From positions 11,393,463 to 11,457,462 of the forward strand of contig NC_058137.1 of the NCBI RefSeq assembly GCF_011075055.1: DNA of 64,000 nt. Reading direction: 5' to 3'. This DNA is from Mangifera indica. Taxonomy: Eukaryota > Streptophyta > Magnoliopsida > Sapindales > Anacardiaceae. A program made the translations under genes and the position numbers. Under the pieces are notes generated by a model. The model ran no database searches, was not told the origin of the DNA, and worked only from the letters and a program-made list of their open reading frames with translations. Position 1 is the first letter of the stretch, and every line of letters starts with the position of its first letter. Positions 35,839 through 46,810 of the stretch are shown in pieces.

Positions 35839-37507
35839 GGGAAATTGAAATTTTTTGTCTTATTTTAATCCTTGTATACATATATACCACTCATTTCAAA
35901 ACTTAAACAAATATACCATAATAGTAATCTACTTTTCTAAAATATCCCCTCTTGAAATGACCTATGTAGAGATTCTCTCTTTTTTTCTGCAACTTTTTCT
36001 CTTTTCTTCCTCAACTTTTAAGTGAGGAAAAAATCCCTACAGCATGAAAAAAATAAATTATTAATGAAAGAAGATATGTGATTGAACAATAAAACTCATG
36101 AGAAAACTATTATAAAATATTCAACTTGGACACAAGGGAGGGAAAGACAAAAATTGCTAAATTTATTAAGAGAATTAACATCTATTGCAAAGACTTCATA
36201 GCAAAATCATCCACATTTATGTCATTCTTGACTTAAGTCGTATATTATGTGTTTTCTTTATGAACAATTGAAAATGAAATAAGTATGGTAGATTCATGTT
36301 CATAACTTCATTTAAAATTTAATTTTATTCTGATTTCATGTTGTTAGATTGTTTAATGTTATTATTTCATATTGTTTATATTGTTTAAAGTTGTTATAAT
36401 ATTGTTTAATGTTGTAGTGATGGTTATAAAATACCAAAATACAGGTTAGAAAAAATTCCAGACGAAGAGCAGGTTGGTGTTAACGCCAACCCCCCGGGCC
36501 CTAGTGAATTTATTTATTTTTTTCTGTTTTCTTCCATTGCACTCAATTCCTTTATTTTTTTATGTTTGTTTATTCTTTGGAATATTTACTGAGGGCTCTT
36601 CCTTGGAACATGGTTGTAGTCACGCGCTTTCTTAACCTCTTTGAATGTTTCGATGTGAAATTAAATGGCCAATTTCGGACAAGGTATTCTATAAACATAA
36701 GTAAGAAAATGTCATTTTATTAAAAAGCATAAGTAAAAAAAAAATTTCATAGCACTTGAGACTTTTTAAAAAAAAAAAAAATTTAAGGTTGGCATTGAGA
36801 CTTTAAAAAAAAATTAAAAGGTTGGCGTTGAGACTTTAAAAAAAAAAATAATTTTAAAAACAACGCCAACCCTTTAAAATGGATGCAACCCTTTAAAATG
36901 AAAAGGGGTTGGCTATTTACAATGAGGGTAGGCGACGTCAACCCTCATTATTTTTACAATAAGGGTTGGCATTTTCCAGTAATTTTTTTTTCTAGTGACG
37001 CCAACCCTTGCTTTTAATAACTAGTAACTTTTTTCTTCTAGTTAAATGCCAACCCTTCATTTCTTCCAATTAAATCCTACCAAATGATTTTATTTGATCA
37101 TTCTAATAGCTGGGGTCTAATATAAGGTATGAAGTGGATGTGGTTGAGTTTTGATGGGTTGCTCTTTTTGTTTTATATCCTTACTTCGAAGAATTTTTAA
37201 TCTGAAATCTGTTTCACTTTTCAGTTTTTTCCTTTTTTCTTTTGTTTTTGAAGCACTGGCTCCAGTCTGGAGCACTTATTTTATTTTTCACAGTATAGTT
37301 CCAATGTTGCAGAGAAAAAGAGAGAGAATCTCTCTGCATGGGTCCTCACTAGAAAGCAAAGGAAAAAGAGAGAACCTTTGTATGGGTCATTTCAAGAGGG
37401 GTATTTTGGAAAAGTATATTACTGTTATGGTATATTTATTTAAGTTTTGAAATGAGTGACATATATGTATACACGGATTAAAATAAGGCTAAAAATTTCA
37501 ATTTCCC
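35839..37507. mobile_element. MULE-like element with TIRs of about 130 bp and perfect 9-bp TSD
   Basis: 1,669 bp. The left end GGGAAATTGAAATTTTTTGT and the right end reversed GGGAAATTGAAATTTTTAGC continue as near-identical inverted repeats for about 130 bp (through 'acttttctaaaatatcccctcttgaaatgacc'). It is flanked by TTTTTAAAA at 35830-35838 and 37508-37516, a perfect 9-bp TSD. The interior has CAACGCCAACCC / GGGTTGGCGTTG blocks in both orientations (36470-37060) and A-rich runs. The 99-codon frame at 37151-37450 overlaps the right TIR and resembles no transposase. Non-autonomous. Confidence 0.88.
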
Positions 37508-37516
37508 TTTTTAAAA

Positions 37517-38332
37517 AACATATTAAAAAAAGGCAAATTCTTCAAAGGCCCGCGATGAAATCTCAAAAAATAAGTTTTAAATGGCATGTACCATACTCTA
37601 ATGATCAACAAGAGACAAAAGGAAAGCCTGCTAACAAAGTGATGGAGATGGAGAAAACAAATGTATAGTCCCCGGAATTAAACAATCTATCATCCGAAAA
37701 GCAAAATCTCTAACCCTAGAATCATCGATCAAACGCATAAATATCAAAATTGAGCAACTAAAAAGTAAAAAAAATAGTGTCGTATCTATGCTTGTGAAGG
37801 TCGTAGGAGTCTGGTAATATGGTTTGTTATATAAAGAGAAAAGGCTTAGGGTGGGCAAAAGATTCAAGGTTTTCGACGATGGACGACGGAGATTTAGTTG
37901 CGGGATTTTATGGAAGAATCTAGATAAATAGGTTTTGACTTGGGAAAACTGGGTCTTGTTTGGTTTGATCTAAGCCCGGCCGTAACATGTTGGGCTAGGC
38001 TCGACTGGGTAAAACAAATGCTCTGCATACTAAGAAATTCAACATTGGTGTTTAAAACCAATTATTGTAATTTGTGTTTTTGTTTAAAAAAGGAATTCAG
38101 AAATTAAAGGTGAAGTTTGATTTGGATTTTGAGGTTATAATTTGAAAAGTTCATTGTCATCTTCTGGCTATGGAATACAGAATTGCGAAAGCGTTCTTTA
38201 TCATTTTCTAATTATAACTTTTTTTTTTGTTCTTACCATAAAATGTAGACAAAAGAAAATATAAAGTGGGTTTTTTCTTAATTATATGATCTTTTAGTTC
38301 TTAGATTTATAAATTAAAATGATAAATAATTA
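37517..38332. other. Unassigned stretch, possible minus-strand promoter/5' UTR remnant
   Basis: Less AT-rich than its neighbours. On the minus strand CTTTATATAACAAACC (37823-37838) resembles a TATA box, followed about 120 bases later by 'ttctagggttagagattttgc', a phrase of the kind found in plant 5' UTRs. I see no convincing coding exon on either strand. The 78-codon minus frame (37631-37867) resembles nothing known to me. Confidence 0.25.
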
Positions 38333-38337
38333 AATAT

Positions 38338-38575
38338 TGTTATAAATTTGATTAACTGGAAAGAAAAATGAAAATAGTATGCTAATATAAATGATTTATA
38401 GTTTGAAGATTGAGAGCAAAATATTGAAATAGAATGAAGTCAAGGGCTCTTTATATAAAAATATTTTCTACCCCTGATAAATGCTCCTTACTAAGAAAAC
38501 CCAATGAGATAAATCCTTATGAAGAAAAAAAAATATAATGCACATTTTGTCTAATATGTGATAAACTTAAACAAT
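38338..38575 (-). repeat. 3' LTR (left) of the minus-strand copia element
   Basis: 38338-38470 matches 45315-45490: 'tgttataaatttgatta..tgaaagaaaaatgaaaa', 'ctaatataaatgatttata', 'ttgaagattgagagcaaaat.ttgaaatag', 'gggctctttatata.aaa'. Similarity fades beyond, so the right edge is approximate. It should lie just left of the CTCCCCTGAT tract near 38578, which fits an inverted polypurine tract. Confidence 0.65.
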
Positions 38576-38599
38576 TTGCTCCCCTGATAAGTGCTCCTT

Positions 38600-39400
38600 T
38601 TGATGAGTACTCCCTCTGATTATAGTGAGATTAATTTGGTTATCTATTGACCCGTCGCATATTGATCTTATATACTAACTTTTCAAATATTGATGTTGGT
38701 AATGTCTTGGTGAACAAATCTACAAGATTTTCACTAAATCATATTTGTTTGAGATCAAATTTTTGGCTCTACTGGAGTTCATGAGTGTAAAAGAACTTTG
38801 GTGAGATATGTTTGGTTCTATCTCCTTTAATATATCTTTCTCTAATTTAGATAATACATGTTTCATTGTCTTCATATAATACGAGAAATATTACATATAT
38901 TCTGAATATGATGGATAACAAACTGTAACCATATGCATTCTTAGTTGGTTTCATGGAGAGCTAAAATCTTTAAATGATTTAAACATGTTGCAACCAAAGT
39001 TAGTTTAATGGAGCGTCATGATATTGTTGTGTTATTATAAGTGAAAATATATCTTGCCTACAAGCGGACCTTAGCATATACATATCCAACCAAACTAAGA
39101 TTTTTAAAGGATTTGATAGAATAGAATAATCTCAAATCTCTATTTCCACATAGGTAACAAAGTATATGTTTGATTTCGTTCCAATGATGATGGGTTGGTG
39201 CAAAGCTAAATCGGGCATATTAATTTAGTGCAAATGATATATTTGGTCTATTACATTGGGCCAAATATAATAGGGCTCTAATAGCATTAAGATACAATAC
39301 TTCAAAACTGAATATCTTTTCATCTTTTTTTAAGGACAAAATGAGTCTTTTTTTGGATTGAGAGACCAAACAAACATTGGGGTGCTCAAATGATAGGTCT
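38600..39400 (-). pseudogene. Copia RNase H end of the minus-strand element
   Basis: The minus strand around 38735-38694 reads SENLVDLFTKTLPT, the canonical end of copia polyproteins (xxADxFTKxLP). Sequence to about 39400 is the RNase H region in broken frames, with no long open frame left. Confidence 0.65.
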
Positions 39401-39479
39401 TATCCATATTAAAACATTTTAACAATTTTTTAATATACGTTGATTAATGGATAAATATTTTATTTGAATTGTGTTTGAT

Positions 39480-40260
39480 CTACAAATTGAGACAACATTT
39501 TGTTTTCCCTAAATTTTTCATCTCAAATTCTTTTTTCAGATATTCAATAGCTTTTGAGAGTTTTTCAAGAGTCTCAATTAAATTCATGTCATCAATATAA
39601 ACTACTACAATAACAAATCTTGATTTTAACATTTTGATAAAGACACATAGGCATATAGGGTCATTCACATAGCTCTTTTTTTTTCAAATATTCATTGAAG
39701 TATTCTATCATATTCCTCTAAATTGTTTTAATTCGTACAATGATCTTTGTAATTTAATTGAGTACAAACCTCTTGAATTGACCCTTTTTGTTTCAGATAA
39801 TTTAAATCTTTCAAAGAGTTTCACATAAAATTTAGTATCCAAGTTTCCATACAAATAAGTAGTAATTATGTTCATTATATACATATTCAATCTTTCAAAG
39901 ACTATTAAACTGATTAAATATTTTAATGTGATTATATCCATTACAAGTACAGATGTTTTATCAAAGTCTATACTTGACCTTTAAGAAAAGTTTTGGGCTA
40001 CAAGTCTTGTTTTATATCTAGCAATCTCATTTTCTTTATTTCTTTTTCTCACAAATACTCATTTATATCCAATAGGTTGTACGCCCTTAAGTTTTGGAAC
40101 TATAGGTCCAAACACTTGATATTTTACTAGAGAAGCTAATTCTGCTCAAATTGCTTCTTCCCATTTGGGCCAATTATGTCTTTGTTTGCATTTGTCCGTA
40201 GTATATGGTTTAAAATCATCATCATTCATAATTTCAGTAGCTATGCAAATAAGAATACAT
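39480..40260 (-). pseudogene. Copia reverse transcriptase, frameshifted
   Basis: Read on the minus strand from 40110: GVQPIGYKWVFVRKRNKENE (RT start region), then MDIITLKYLISLIV and NIITTYLYGNLDTKFYVKLF (39941-39708, carrying the conserved YLYG block), LQRSLYELKQ, then after a frameshift DPICLCVFIK and VVVYIDDMNLIETLEKLSKA (39668-39480). The YIDD is an intact-looking form of the catalytic YVDD box. It ends in EMKNLGKTKCCLNL. Stops and at least one frameshift interrupt it, so it is not functional as it stands. Confidence 0.88.
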
Positions 40261-40539
40261 CATTAATGTTAACTATTTCACAATTCCATATCTCTCATGT
40301 ATAAGTATAATTTAAAGATATTTCAGTATTCTTGTTTTCATGTTTTTTAGGGGTTTGTGTTATTTCAGAGGCTCAAGTCTCTTCAATAACCATGACCTCT
40401 TCTAAAGAAATATTAAAGACCATGGATTATACATTCATTTTAGGATCATTATGATTGATATTTGTTTAATTATTTGTCTTTCTTTTAAGAGGAACAATGT
40501 CCTCTGATCCAATAAGTCTACTAGACTTTTGGCATATAA

Positions 40540-40960
40540 TAAATTGATCAATCATGGTTCAAATAGAATGTTCAGTAGTCACATTAATTCTTGTTGGTGC
40601 ATTGGTAGCTGGTATGTATGATCTTATCACTTTTGTCATATTTACAAATGCATCAAATATTTGGTTGACAATAATTTGTAAACACATTATTTTCTACATT
40701 TTAGTTTTACTTCGAGATGTGCAAGGATCTAAATGAGACATAGTAGATACATACCAAGTAAGTTCATGTCTAACTTCAGAAGTTATTTTCTTTTTCCCCA
40801 AAGATGGGAATGTTGTTTCATCAAAGTGATAATTTACAAATCGTATAGTAAAAAGATCATTTGTTAATGGTTCTAGATACCTAATAATGGATGGTGAATT
40901 ATATTTAATATAAATTTCCAAACAACATTGAAGTCTCATTTTTGTACACTAAGGAGATGT
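40540..40960 (-). pseudogene. Copia integrase-RT linker region
   Basis: The minus-strand frame 40939-40694 reads YNSPSIIRYLEPLTNDLFTI, then RFVNYHFDETTFPSLGKKK and MSHLDPCTSRSK. This is the characteristic linker following the integrase core in this copia subgroup. No catalytic residues expected here. Confidence 0.75.
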
Positions 40961-41780
40961 AATAGGGACATATACAGTGCAATCAAATATCCTCAAATGA
41001 GATATACTAGATTGATGACTAAAAACCAATTGTAGAAGAGAATATTAATGATAAGAGAAAGGTTACAAGCGAATTAACATTATAGCATATAATATAGAAT
41101 GTTCCCATATCGAAGTTAGTAATTGAGTTCTTAGTAATGAAGTATGTGCAATTATCTAGAGTCGTTTGAAGAGAAACTTAGTTAATTCATCCTGAGTGTG
41201 GGCATGCGAGACTGGATGTTCAATATCAATCCTTTTAGACATGCAATAACTATCAAATGTCTTGGATGTAAATTCATCAACATTATCTAGTCGTATTAAC
41301 TTGATTTAATAATCTAATAAATGTGTCTTTAATTTTATTATTTATGTTAACAGTTTAGCAAAAGGTAACATTTCGAGTTGACAATAAACAAACATGAGAC
41401 CATCATGCAGATGCATCAATTAAGACCATAAAATAATAAAATGGTCCACTTGGTGGATGAATGAGTCTACATGTGTCCTCTTGAATCTTTTGTAAAAATA
41501 ATGAAGATTTAACTCCAACTTTAGAGAGAGATAGCCTGATTACTGATTTACCTTGTGAGTAAGCGTTGTAGAATTTTTCATTAGATAATAAAATCTTATG
41601 ATTCTTCAATGCATATCTATATAAAATTTCAACAATTTTATGCATCACTGTAAATCTTGGGTAACCTAAACATTTATGTCAAAGCATAAATATTTTTAGA
41701 ACAAAGAACTTTTGGTTCGATACTACTATGTTTTAGTTCTCTTTATAATTGTACAATATAATCTAAATGACAAAGTAGAC
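40961..41780 (-). pseudogene. Copia GAG-pre-integrase and integrase core, broken
   Basis: The minus-strand frame 41648-41403 reads ALKNHKILLSNEKFYNAYSQ, GKSVIRLSLSKVGVKS and DTCRLIHPPSGPFYYFMVLI, then DASA. This is the pre-integrase domain running into the first catalytic block (D.xGPIHPPSGPxxYFMxLID in relatives; here the Cys-Gly-Pro is CRL). The remaining catalytic residues lie in broken frames towards 41000. Confidence 0.82.
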
Positions 41781-42773
41781 AATTTTCTAGTATAAGTCTT
41801 CTTTTGGAGGTATTACCAGTTATACAGATGAATTCTATACTATTTTTACTCATAGTTTCAATGTGATAAACATTATTTCTTATATTTTTAAAACTAAGTA
41901 GATTTCTTCTGAATCTACTTGATGCATAAAATTATGCTAATCCAATTTTTTAATAAAATCTTCAATCAGATTTTTGATCATAATATAGTATTTACTTTAA
42001 CTTCAATTAGTGCTAAAATTAAGAAATTTTCTTTTCCTTAAGAATTATATGTGTTGTTACACTATCCACCAAACATATGTCTCCATCATCCGCTTTTGAA
42101 GTCAATGCTTCAATTTTCTAGTATAAGTCTTCTTTTGGAGGTATTACCAGTTATACAGATGAATTCTATACTATTTTTACTCATAGTTTCAATGTGGTAA
42201 ATATTATTTCTTATATTTTTAAAACTAAGTAGATTTCTTCTGAATCTACTTGATGCATAAAATTATGCTAATCCAATTTTTTAATAAAATCTTCAATCAG
42301 ATTTTTGATCATAATATAGTATTTACTTTAACTTCAATTAGTGCTAAAATTAAGAAATTTTCTTTTCCTTAAGAATTATATGTGTTGTTACACTATCCAC
42401 CAAACATATGTCTCCATCATTCGCTTTTGAAGTCAATGCTTCAATTTTCTAGTATAAGCCTTCTTTTGGAGGTATTACCAATTATACAGATGAATTCTAT
42501 ACTATTTTTACTCATAGTTTCAATGTGATAAACATTATTTCTTATATTTTTAAAACTAAGTAGATTTCTTCTGAATCTACTTGATGCATAAAATTATGCT
42601 AATCCAATTTTTTAATAAAATCTTCAATCAGATTTTTGATCATAATATAGTATTTACTTTAACTTCAATTAGTGCTAAAATTAAGAAATTTTCTTTTCCT
42701 TAAGAATTATATGTGTTGTTACACTATCCACCAAACATATGTCTCCATCATCCGCTTTTGAAGTCAATGCTTC
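41781..42773 (-). repeat. Exact-period tandem triplication (3 x 331 bp) of the copia protease segment
   Basis: Units start at 41781, 42112 and 42443 with 'aattttctagtataag' and end before 42774. Copies differ at only a handful of bases (e.g. 'gtgataaacat' versus 'gtggtaaatat', 'tccgc' versus 'ttcgc', 'aagtctt' versus 'aagcctt'). On the minus strand each unit includes DDGDICLVDSVTTHIILKEK, the copia aspartic-protease active-site region with D-S-V-T-T where D-S-G-(A/T)-T is expected, then the stretch leading to the pre-integrase domain. The three copies are far more alike than the eroded neighbourhood, so the duplication is recent or has been homogenised. Confidence 0.92.
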
Positions 42774-43554
42774 AATTTTGGTGTTCATATTTTTTCATCA
42801 AATTTGGGGTTCTTATCAATAAATTTAACTTTTATCGATTCTTAGTATAGATTCACCCAATGTTTTTGTGTACTATAGGTATACAACTAATGACATTTAT
42901 AACCACACCTATTATTTTGTAGTTTACTCTGTATTATTTTTTATTTCACTTTAATCTTAGTCCACTTCTGATAGTATGACTAAGATATTTTATTATAACC
43001 ATCTTCAGGTCAAAAATTATTTCATTCATAACCTTACTCACACCTATGATAACTTTTTCTAGTGGTTACATTTACTTCAAGGAATGATGCAATGCTTGTG
43101 GGGCAAGTTTGATGGTTTTTTCATTAACAATAAAATATAGCATTAATTCATAATTTATTTTTCTGATATTGCTACTACGAGAGCATATTATAAAAATAAT
43201 GAAAGGTGGAGAATATTTTCTCTTCCACATTATCTCAATCAGGGAAAGATTTTAAATATCGCAATATTGTATTAAATTATAAAGCCATTGAAATTATTAT
43301 TGAATCTTATGTTTAAATTTATCTTTCAAATTTCTCTACAAATTTAATAGATCTATTATTATATCTATATATTCGATTTACAATCCTTTAGGAATATGAT
43401 ATCGATAAAATAGTGACTTTGGATTTGGCTTTCTGGGACATTTTATTTTATCACTTTCTCAAGGCTCATAAATTTTACACGAAAAATAGTACCAAAAGTC
43501 TATTTAATATTATCCATCCAATTTTAGAAACTTCATGTTCAAATACTGTCCATA

Positions 43555-44369
43555 GGTCAAAAGACTTATTCTCACCCAAAGTATAGTGAAATCCTAAACA
43601 TATGCCCACTAACTTTTAAAAACCCAAATGCCCACCCATCACCCAACTTCTGTTAGAATTTTTAGTTAAGGTTGAAAATAAAATTGTTATTTTACTAGTA
43701 ATATTAAAAAATTATAATTTTATTCCTTTTCCCTCCAAATTTTGAAAACTAACAATTTTTAGTTTTAAAAAATAGCTTTTTCATCTCCAAATCCCTAGGT
43801 TTCTCCCCTCCCTCTCTGGGGATCATCCGACATGACAAGAGCTAAGAGGAGACGAAGGCAAACATCTCTTCGTCTTTGTCAACGAAGAGATCTCTTCATC
43901 AATGAAGATGAAACGTCAACGAAGAGCGAACACCATCAATGAAGAAACATCTCCATCTCTTTTTCGCCATCTAGGAAGAGATGGAGACGTTTCTTCATCG
44001 ATAGAGACAAAGAAAGTCAACAAAGACAAAGAAGCATCTATCGCCATTTCTTCTTAGTTGTCATCGCATCAAATTGTGGTCACCAGAGAGAGAGGGGAGA
44101 AAAATAGAGATTTGGGGTGAAAAAGCTATTTTTCAAGACTGAAAAAGTTTTGAAAATAGGAGTGAAATTATTAGTTTTCAAAACCTAGGGAAAAAAAAAG
44201 ATATAATTATAATTTTTTAATATTACTAGTAAAATAACAGTTTTACCCTTAACTCTAACTAAAAATTTTAACAGAAGTTAGGTGATAGATAGGTGTTTAC
44301 GTTTTTTAAAGTTGGCGAGTACATGTTTGGGATTTCACTACAACTTGGGTAGGAAAAAGTCTTTTGGCC
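43555..44369. mobile_element. MULE-like foldback element nested in the copia element
   Basis: 815 bp. The left end GGTCAAAAGACTTATTCTCACC and the right end reversed GGCCAAAAGACTTTTTCCTACC continue as inverted repeats through 'agtgaaatcc.aaacat' and 'cacc.aacttctgttaaaattttta'. Flanks CTGTCCATA (43546-43554) and TTGTTCTTA (44370-44378) share 6 of 9 bases, compatible with an aged 9-bp TSD. The core (43840-44070) is GA/TC-rich (cgaagaga, catctcttcgtc). The terminal sequence (AAA.GACTATTTC..ACCC), the 'gtaaaataac..ttttaccc' arms and the GAGACGA-type core resemble the element at 12162-13065. Confidence 0.78.
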
Positions 44370-44399
44370 TTGTTCTTATTCACAAAACTTCCGGTTTTG

Positions 44400-45090
44400 T
44401 TGATAATATATTATGAATTAATTTTTGAAACTTCAAGTTCATATATTATCTCATATTTACAGATTAACTGGTTTTATAGAGAAAATATTTGAATTAATTT
44501 TTTAAACTTTAGGTTAAGATATTATCCTATATTTACAAAACTTCTAGTTTTGTAATTAGTATTCAGAATATTATAGTAGTTAAAACTTTAAAACTTGATT
44601 ATATTTCAGACTTCAAGTCTATAATTTTCACAATCTATACAAACTTCAGGTTACAAATGTGATATAGTTAATATAAAATAAATAAATATTTTGATGAAAT
44701 TTAAGACTTTAAGCCCATATATATATAAATATATATTCTCATGATTTTCCAATTTCTAAGTTACAAATCAGATACAATTATTATAATATGAATAAATATT
44801 CAAATTATATTTAGGATTTTGGGTCCAAATTTATGATTTTGTAAACTTCAGGTTACAAATAATATTTAGGACTTTGGGTCCAGATTTATAATTTTGCAAA
44901 CTCAAGCTACAAATGATATTCAGGTTTTCGAGTCTAGATTCATGATTTTGTAAACTTTGAGTTATAAATGATATTTAGGACTTTGGTCCAAATTCATAAT
45001 TTTGTAAACTTCGAGTTACAAATAATATTTCAAACTTCGATCTAGATTTCTGGTTTTACAAACTTTGGGTTCTAAATAGGGTACAATTAT
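44400..45090 (-). repeat. Degenerate tandem repeat of about 57 bp in the copia leader
   Basis: The block 'ga.tttgtaaact(t)c.gg/agttacaaat.atatt(t/c)aggactt(t)gggtc.a.att' occurs about five times between 44800 and 45075, with weaker copies upstream to 44400. It lies between the integrase-side coding debris and the primer-binding site, so it belongs to the untranslated leader of the minus-strand element. Confidence 0.7.
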
Positions 45091-45301
45091 AATTTGCATT
45101 TACAAATATGAAACAATTATAAAAATTAACAAAATTACAATTTGTTTTTTGCAAACGGAAAAATACATTAAACAAAATAATAATTGAAATATTCATAGTT
45201 TGTATTTCACAAACAAGACAATATTATAATTACGATATTCATATTTGCATCATACAAACAGAACAACAACATAATTAGTATTAAGATATACCAAAGCAAA
45301 T

Positions 45302-45314
45302 CGTACTGATAACA
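45302..45314 (-). other. Degenerate primer-binding site of the minus-strand copia element
   Basis: On the minus strand the sequence beside the 5' LTR reads TGTTATCAGTACG, related to TGGTATCAGAGCC (initiator tRNA-Met site), directly adjoining the LTR edge at 45315. This supports that edge. Confidence 0.55.
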
Positions 45315-46110
45315 TGTTATAAATTTGATTCATTAGAAAGAAAAATGAAAAACAAAATTGAAGATAGGATACTGATATAAATGATTTATAACTTGAAGAT
45401 TGAGAGCAAAATGTTGAAATAGAGTGAAGGAGAGTACAACAAAAAGCAAGGTGGGGGGCTCTTTATATAGAAAAATTTTCGACCCCTAATGCTTAAGGCA
45501 AGCAATTCCTTGCTCAATTGGATCTCCCAAGGCCTGCAATAAATACAACCCTTAGGAGGCGTTTGGTTTGGGTAATGTTTTATTACTAAAATACAAATAT
45601 TACCTTGAAGATAGATTACTTAAAAGATTACTGGATATAAATGATTACTATGTTTGATAAAATTTGATAGGTATAAACAATTATTGTGTTTGGTCAAAGG
45701 TAATAAAAAATTACTAGTAAATTATTTTACTTAAATGCCCTTAAATATAATTATTTTCAAATATTTTTCATATTATTTGTCATATTAATTAAAAATAAAT
45801 TTATTTTTGTCTCAAAAAATTAATAAATATAATATAATTATAATAAAATCAAGATTACCTTGATAATCTTTAAATACCTAAGGTGAATGTGGTAATCAGA
45901 TTACTATCTATATTACCTGTCACGTCAGCATAGGTAATAGAATATTACTGTAATCTTTTATTACTGATAAACCAAACAAGGGAATAAAAAATAAATTACC
46001 AAAGTAATCTTTAAAACCCATAACCAAACGACCCCTTAAAGCATTAAAACATTCCCATAAAAATTTTCAAATTGTCTTCCACGTGGTGAAAAAATCCACC
46101 ATATATAACA
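45315..46110 (-). repeat. 5' LTR (right) of the minus-strand copia element, with inserted MITE
   Basis: TG at 45315 and CA at 46110. After removal of the 481-bp MITE and one TTA copy it is about 312 bp. The minus-strand start TGTTATATATGGTGG and end TTATAACA are typical copia LTR termini. 45315-45490 matches the left LTR. Confidence 0.75.
45555..46035. mobile_element. PIF/Harbinger-type MITE, 481 bp
   Basis: Terminal inverted repeats: the left end GGAGGCGTTTGGTTTGGG and the right end reversed GGGGTCGTTTGGTTATGGG, resembling the GGG(C)nGTTTGGTTT ends of Harbinger MITEs. The flanking trinucleotide is TTA on both sides (45552-45554 and 46036-46038), the TSD of this superfamily. The interior repeats 'gtaatctt/attacc' motifs in both orientations and encodes nothing. 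Confidence 0.88.
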
Positions 46111-46115
46111 AATAT

Positions 46116-46810
46116 CACATATTTTTTTAAGATATAACAAATAATGAAAATGACAGTAACAACAATATTATCTTAATATTTCACATATGTTTGATAGAGT
46201 TGACAATTTTCATTTTATCCATTAATTGAATATGACACTATATAAAAAAATCGAGTTAGGAGTAAGCTTTTTATACGATTCATATCATATTCAAGTTAAA
46301 ATGAAATCAATTTAAACCACTCAAATGATTAGAAAGAACATTATGGTAGTAGAATTTGTTAGAAACAAATTAAAGAAATATTAAATGATAAGTATCAATA
46401 ATAGTTGAAATTTTTACATATTACATATGATTGTATTTCTATATTGTTATACTTCCTCATATTATTTTGGATTTTTATTTAAAAATTTTATTTTATTTTT
46501 TAGTTGTGAGTATAAGATTTTATTACTAAATTATTGACGTAGTTTAAATAGTGTAAACAAGACAAAGTCTTATATGTTTTGTTAGTGATCTTGATAAAGA
46601 AATTGAAACACTAAAACACTCAAAAGAGTGGAAATAGTGAAAAATTTCAAGTTAATTTGGATTATATCAGCTCAACTTAAACATAGTTTAGGTCGGGTTA
46701 GGGTTGGAAGATTTCAATACGTACCTAATTCAAATCAGTTTAATATTAATGGTCTATTACCTAAAAGCCAAACTAACATAACATAAATACAATATAATAA
46801 CACAAACTAA
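46116..46810. other. No gene; repeat debris
   Basis: AT-rich. 46670-46725 ('caacttaaacatagtttaggtcgggttagggttggaagatttcaat') is an inverted match to 23163-23215, so both are pieces of one unidentified dispersed repeat. Confidence 0.4.

Larger units (their letters stand above)
38338..46110 (-). mobile_element. Ty1/copia retrotransposon with both LTRs and 5-bp TSD
   Basis: Bounded by TGTTATAAATTTGATT... on the left and ...CCACCATATATAACA on the right, with direct AATAT pentamers outside (38333-38337 and 46111-46115). On the minus strand the order is LTR, PBS, leader with tandem repeats, protease, integrase, RT, RNase H, LTR, the copia gene order. All coding parts are broken. Two younger elements sit inside (43555-44369 and 45555-46035). 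Total 7.77 kb including these insertions, about 6.5 kb without them. It could not transpose alone. Confidence 0.85.

Noticed and set aside
37151..37450. 99-codon plus-strand frame as a transposase piece
   Set aside because: Overlaps the right TIR and has no transposase motif; Phe/Ser-rich composition reflects the base composition.
38338..46110. Integrated plant pararetrovirus
   Set aside because: The integrase-before-RT order, the copia RNase H end and LTR/PBS/TSD structure identify a Ty1/copia retrotransposon; no movement or coat protein motifs seen.
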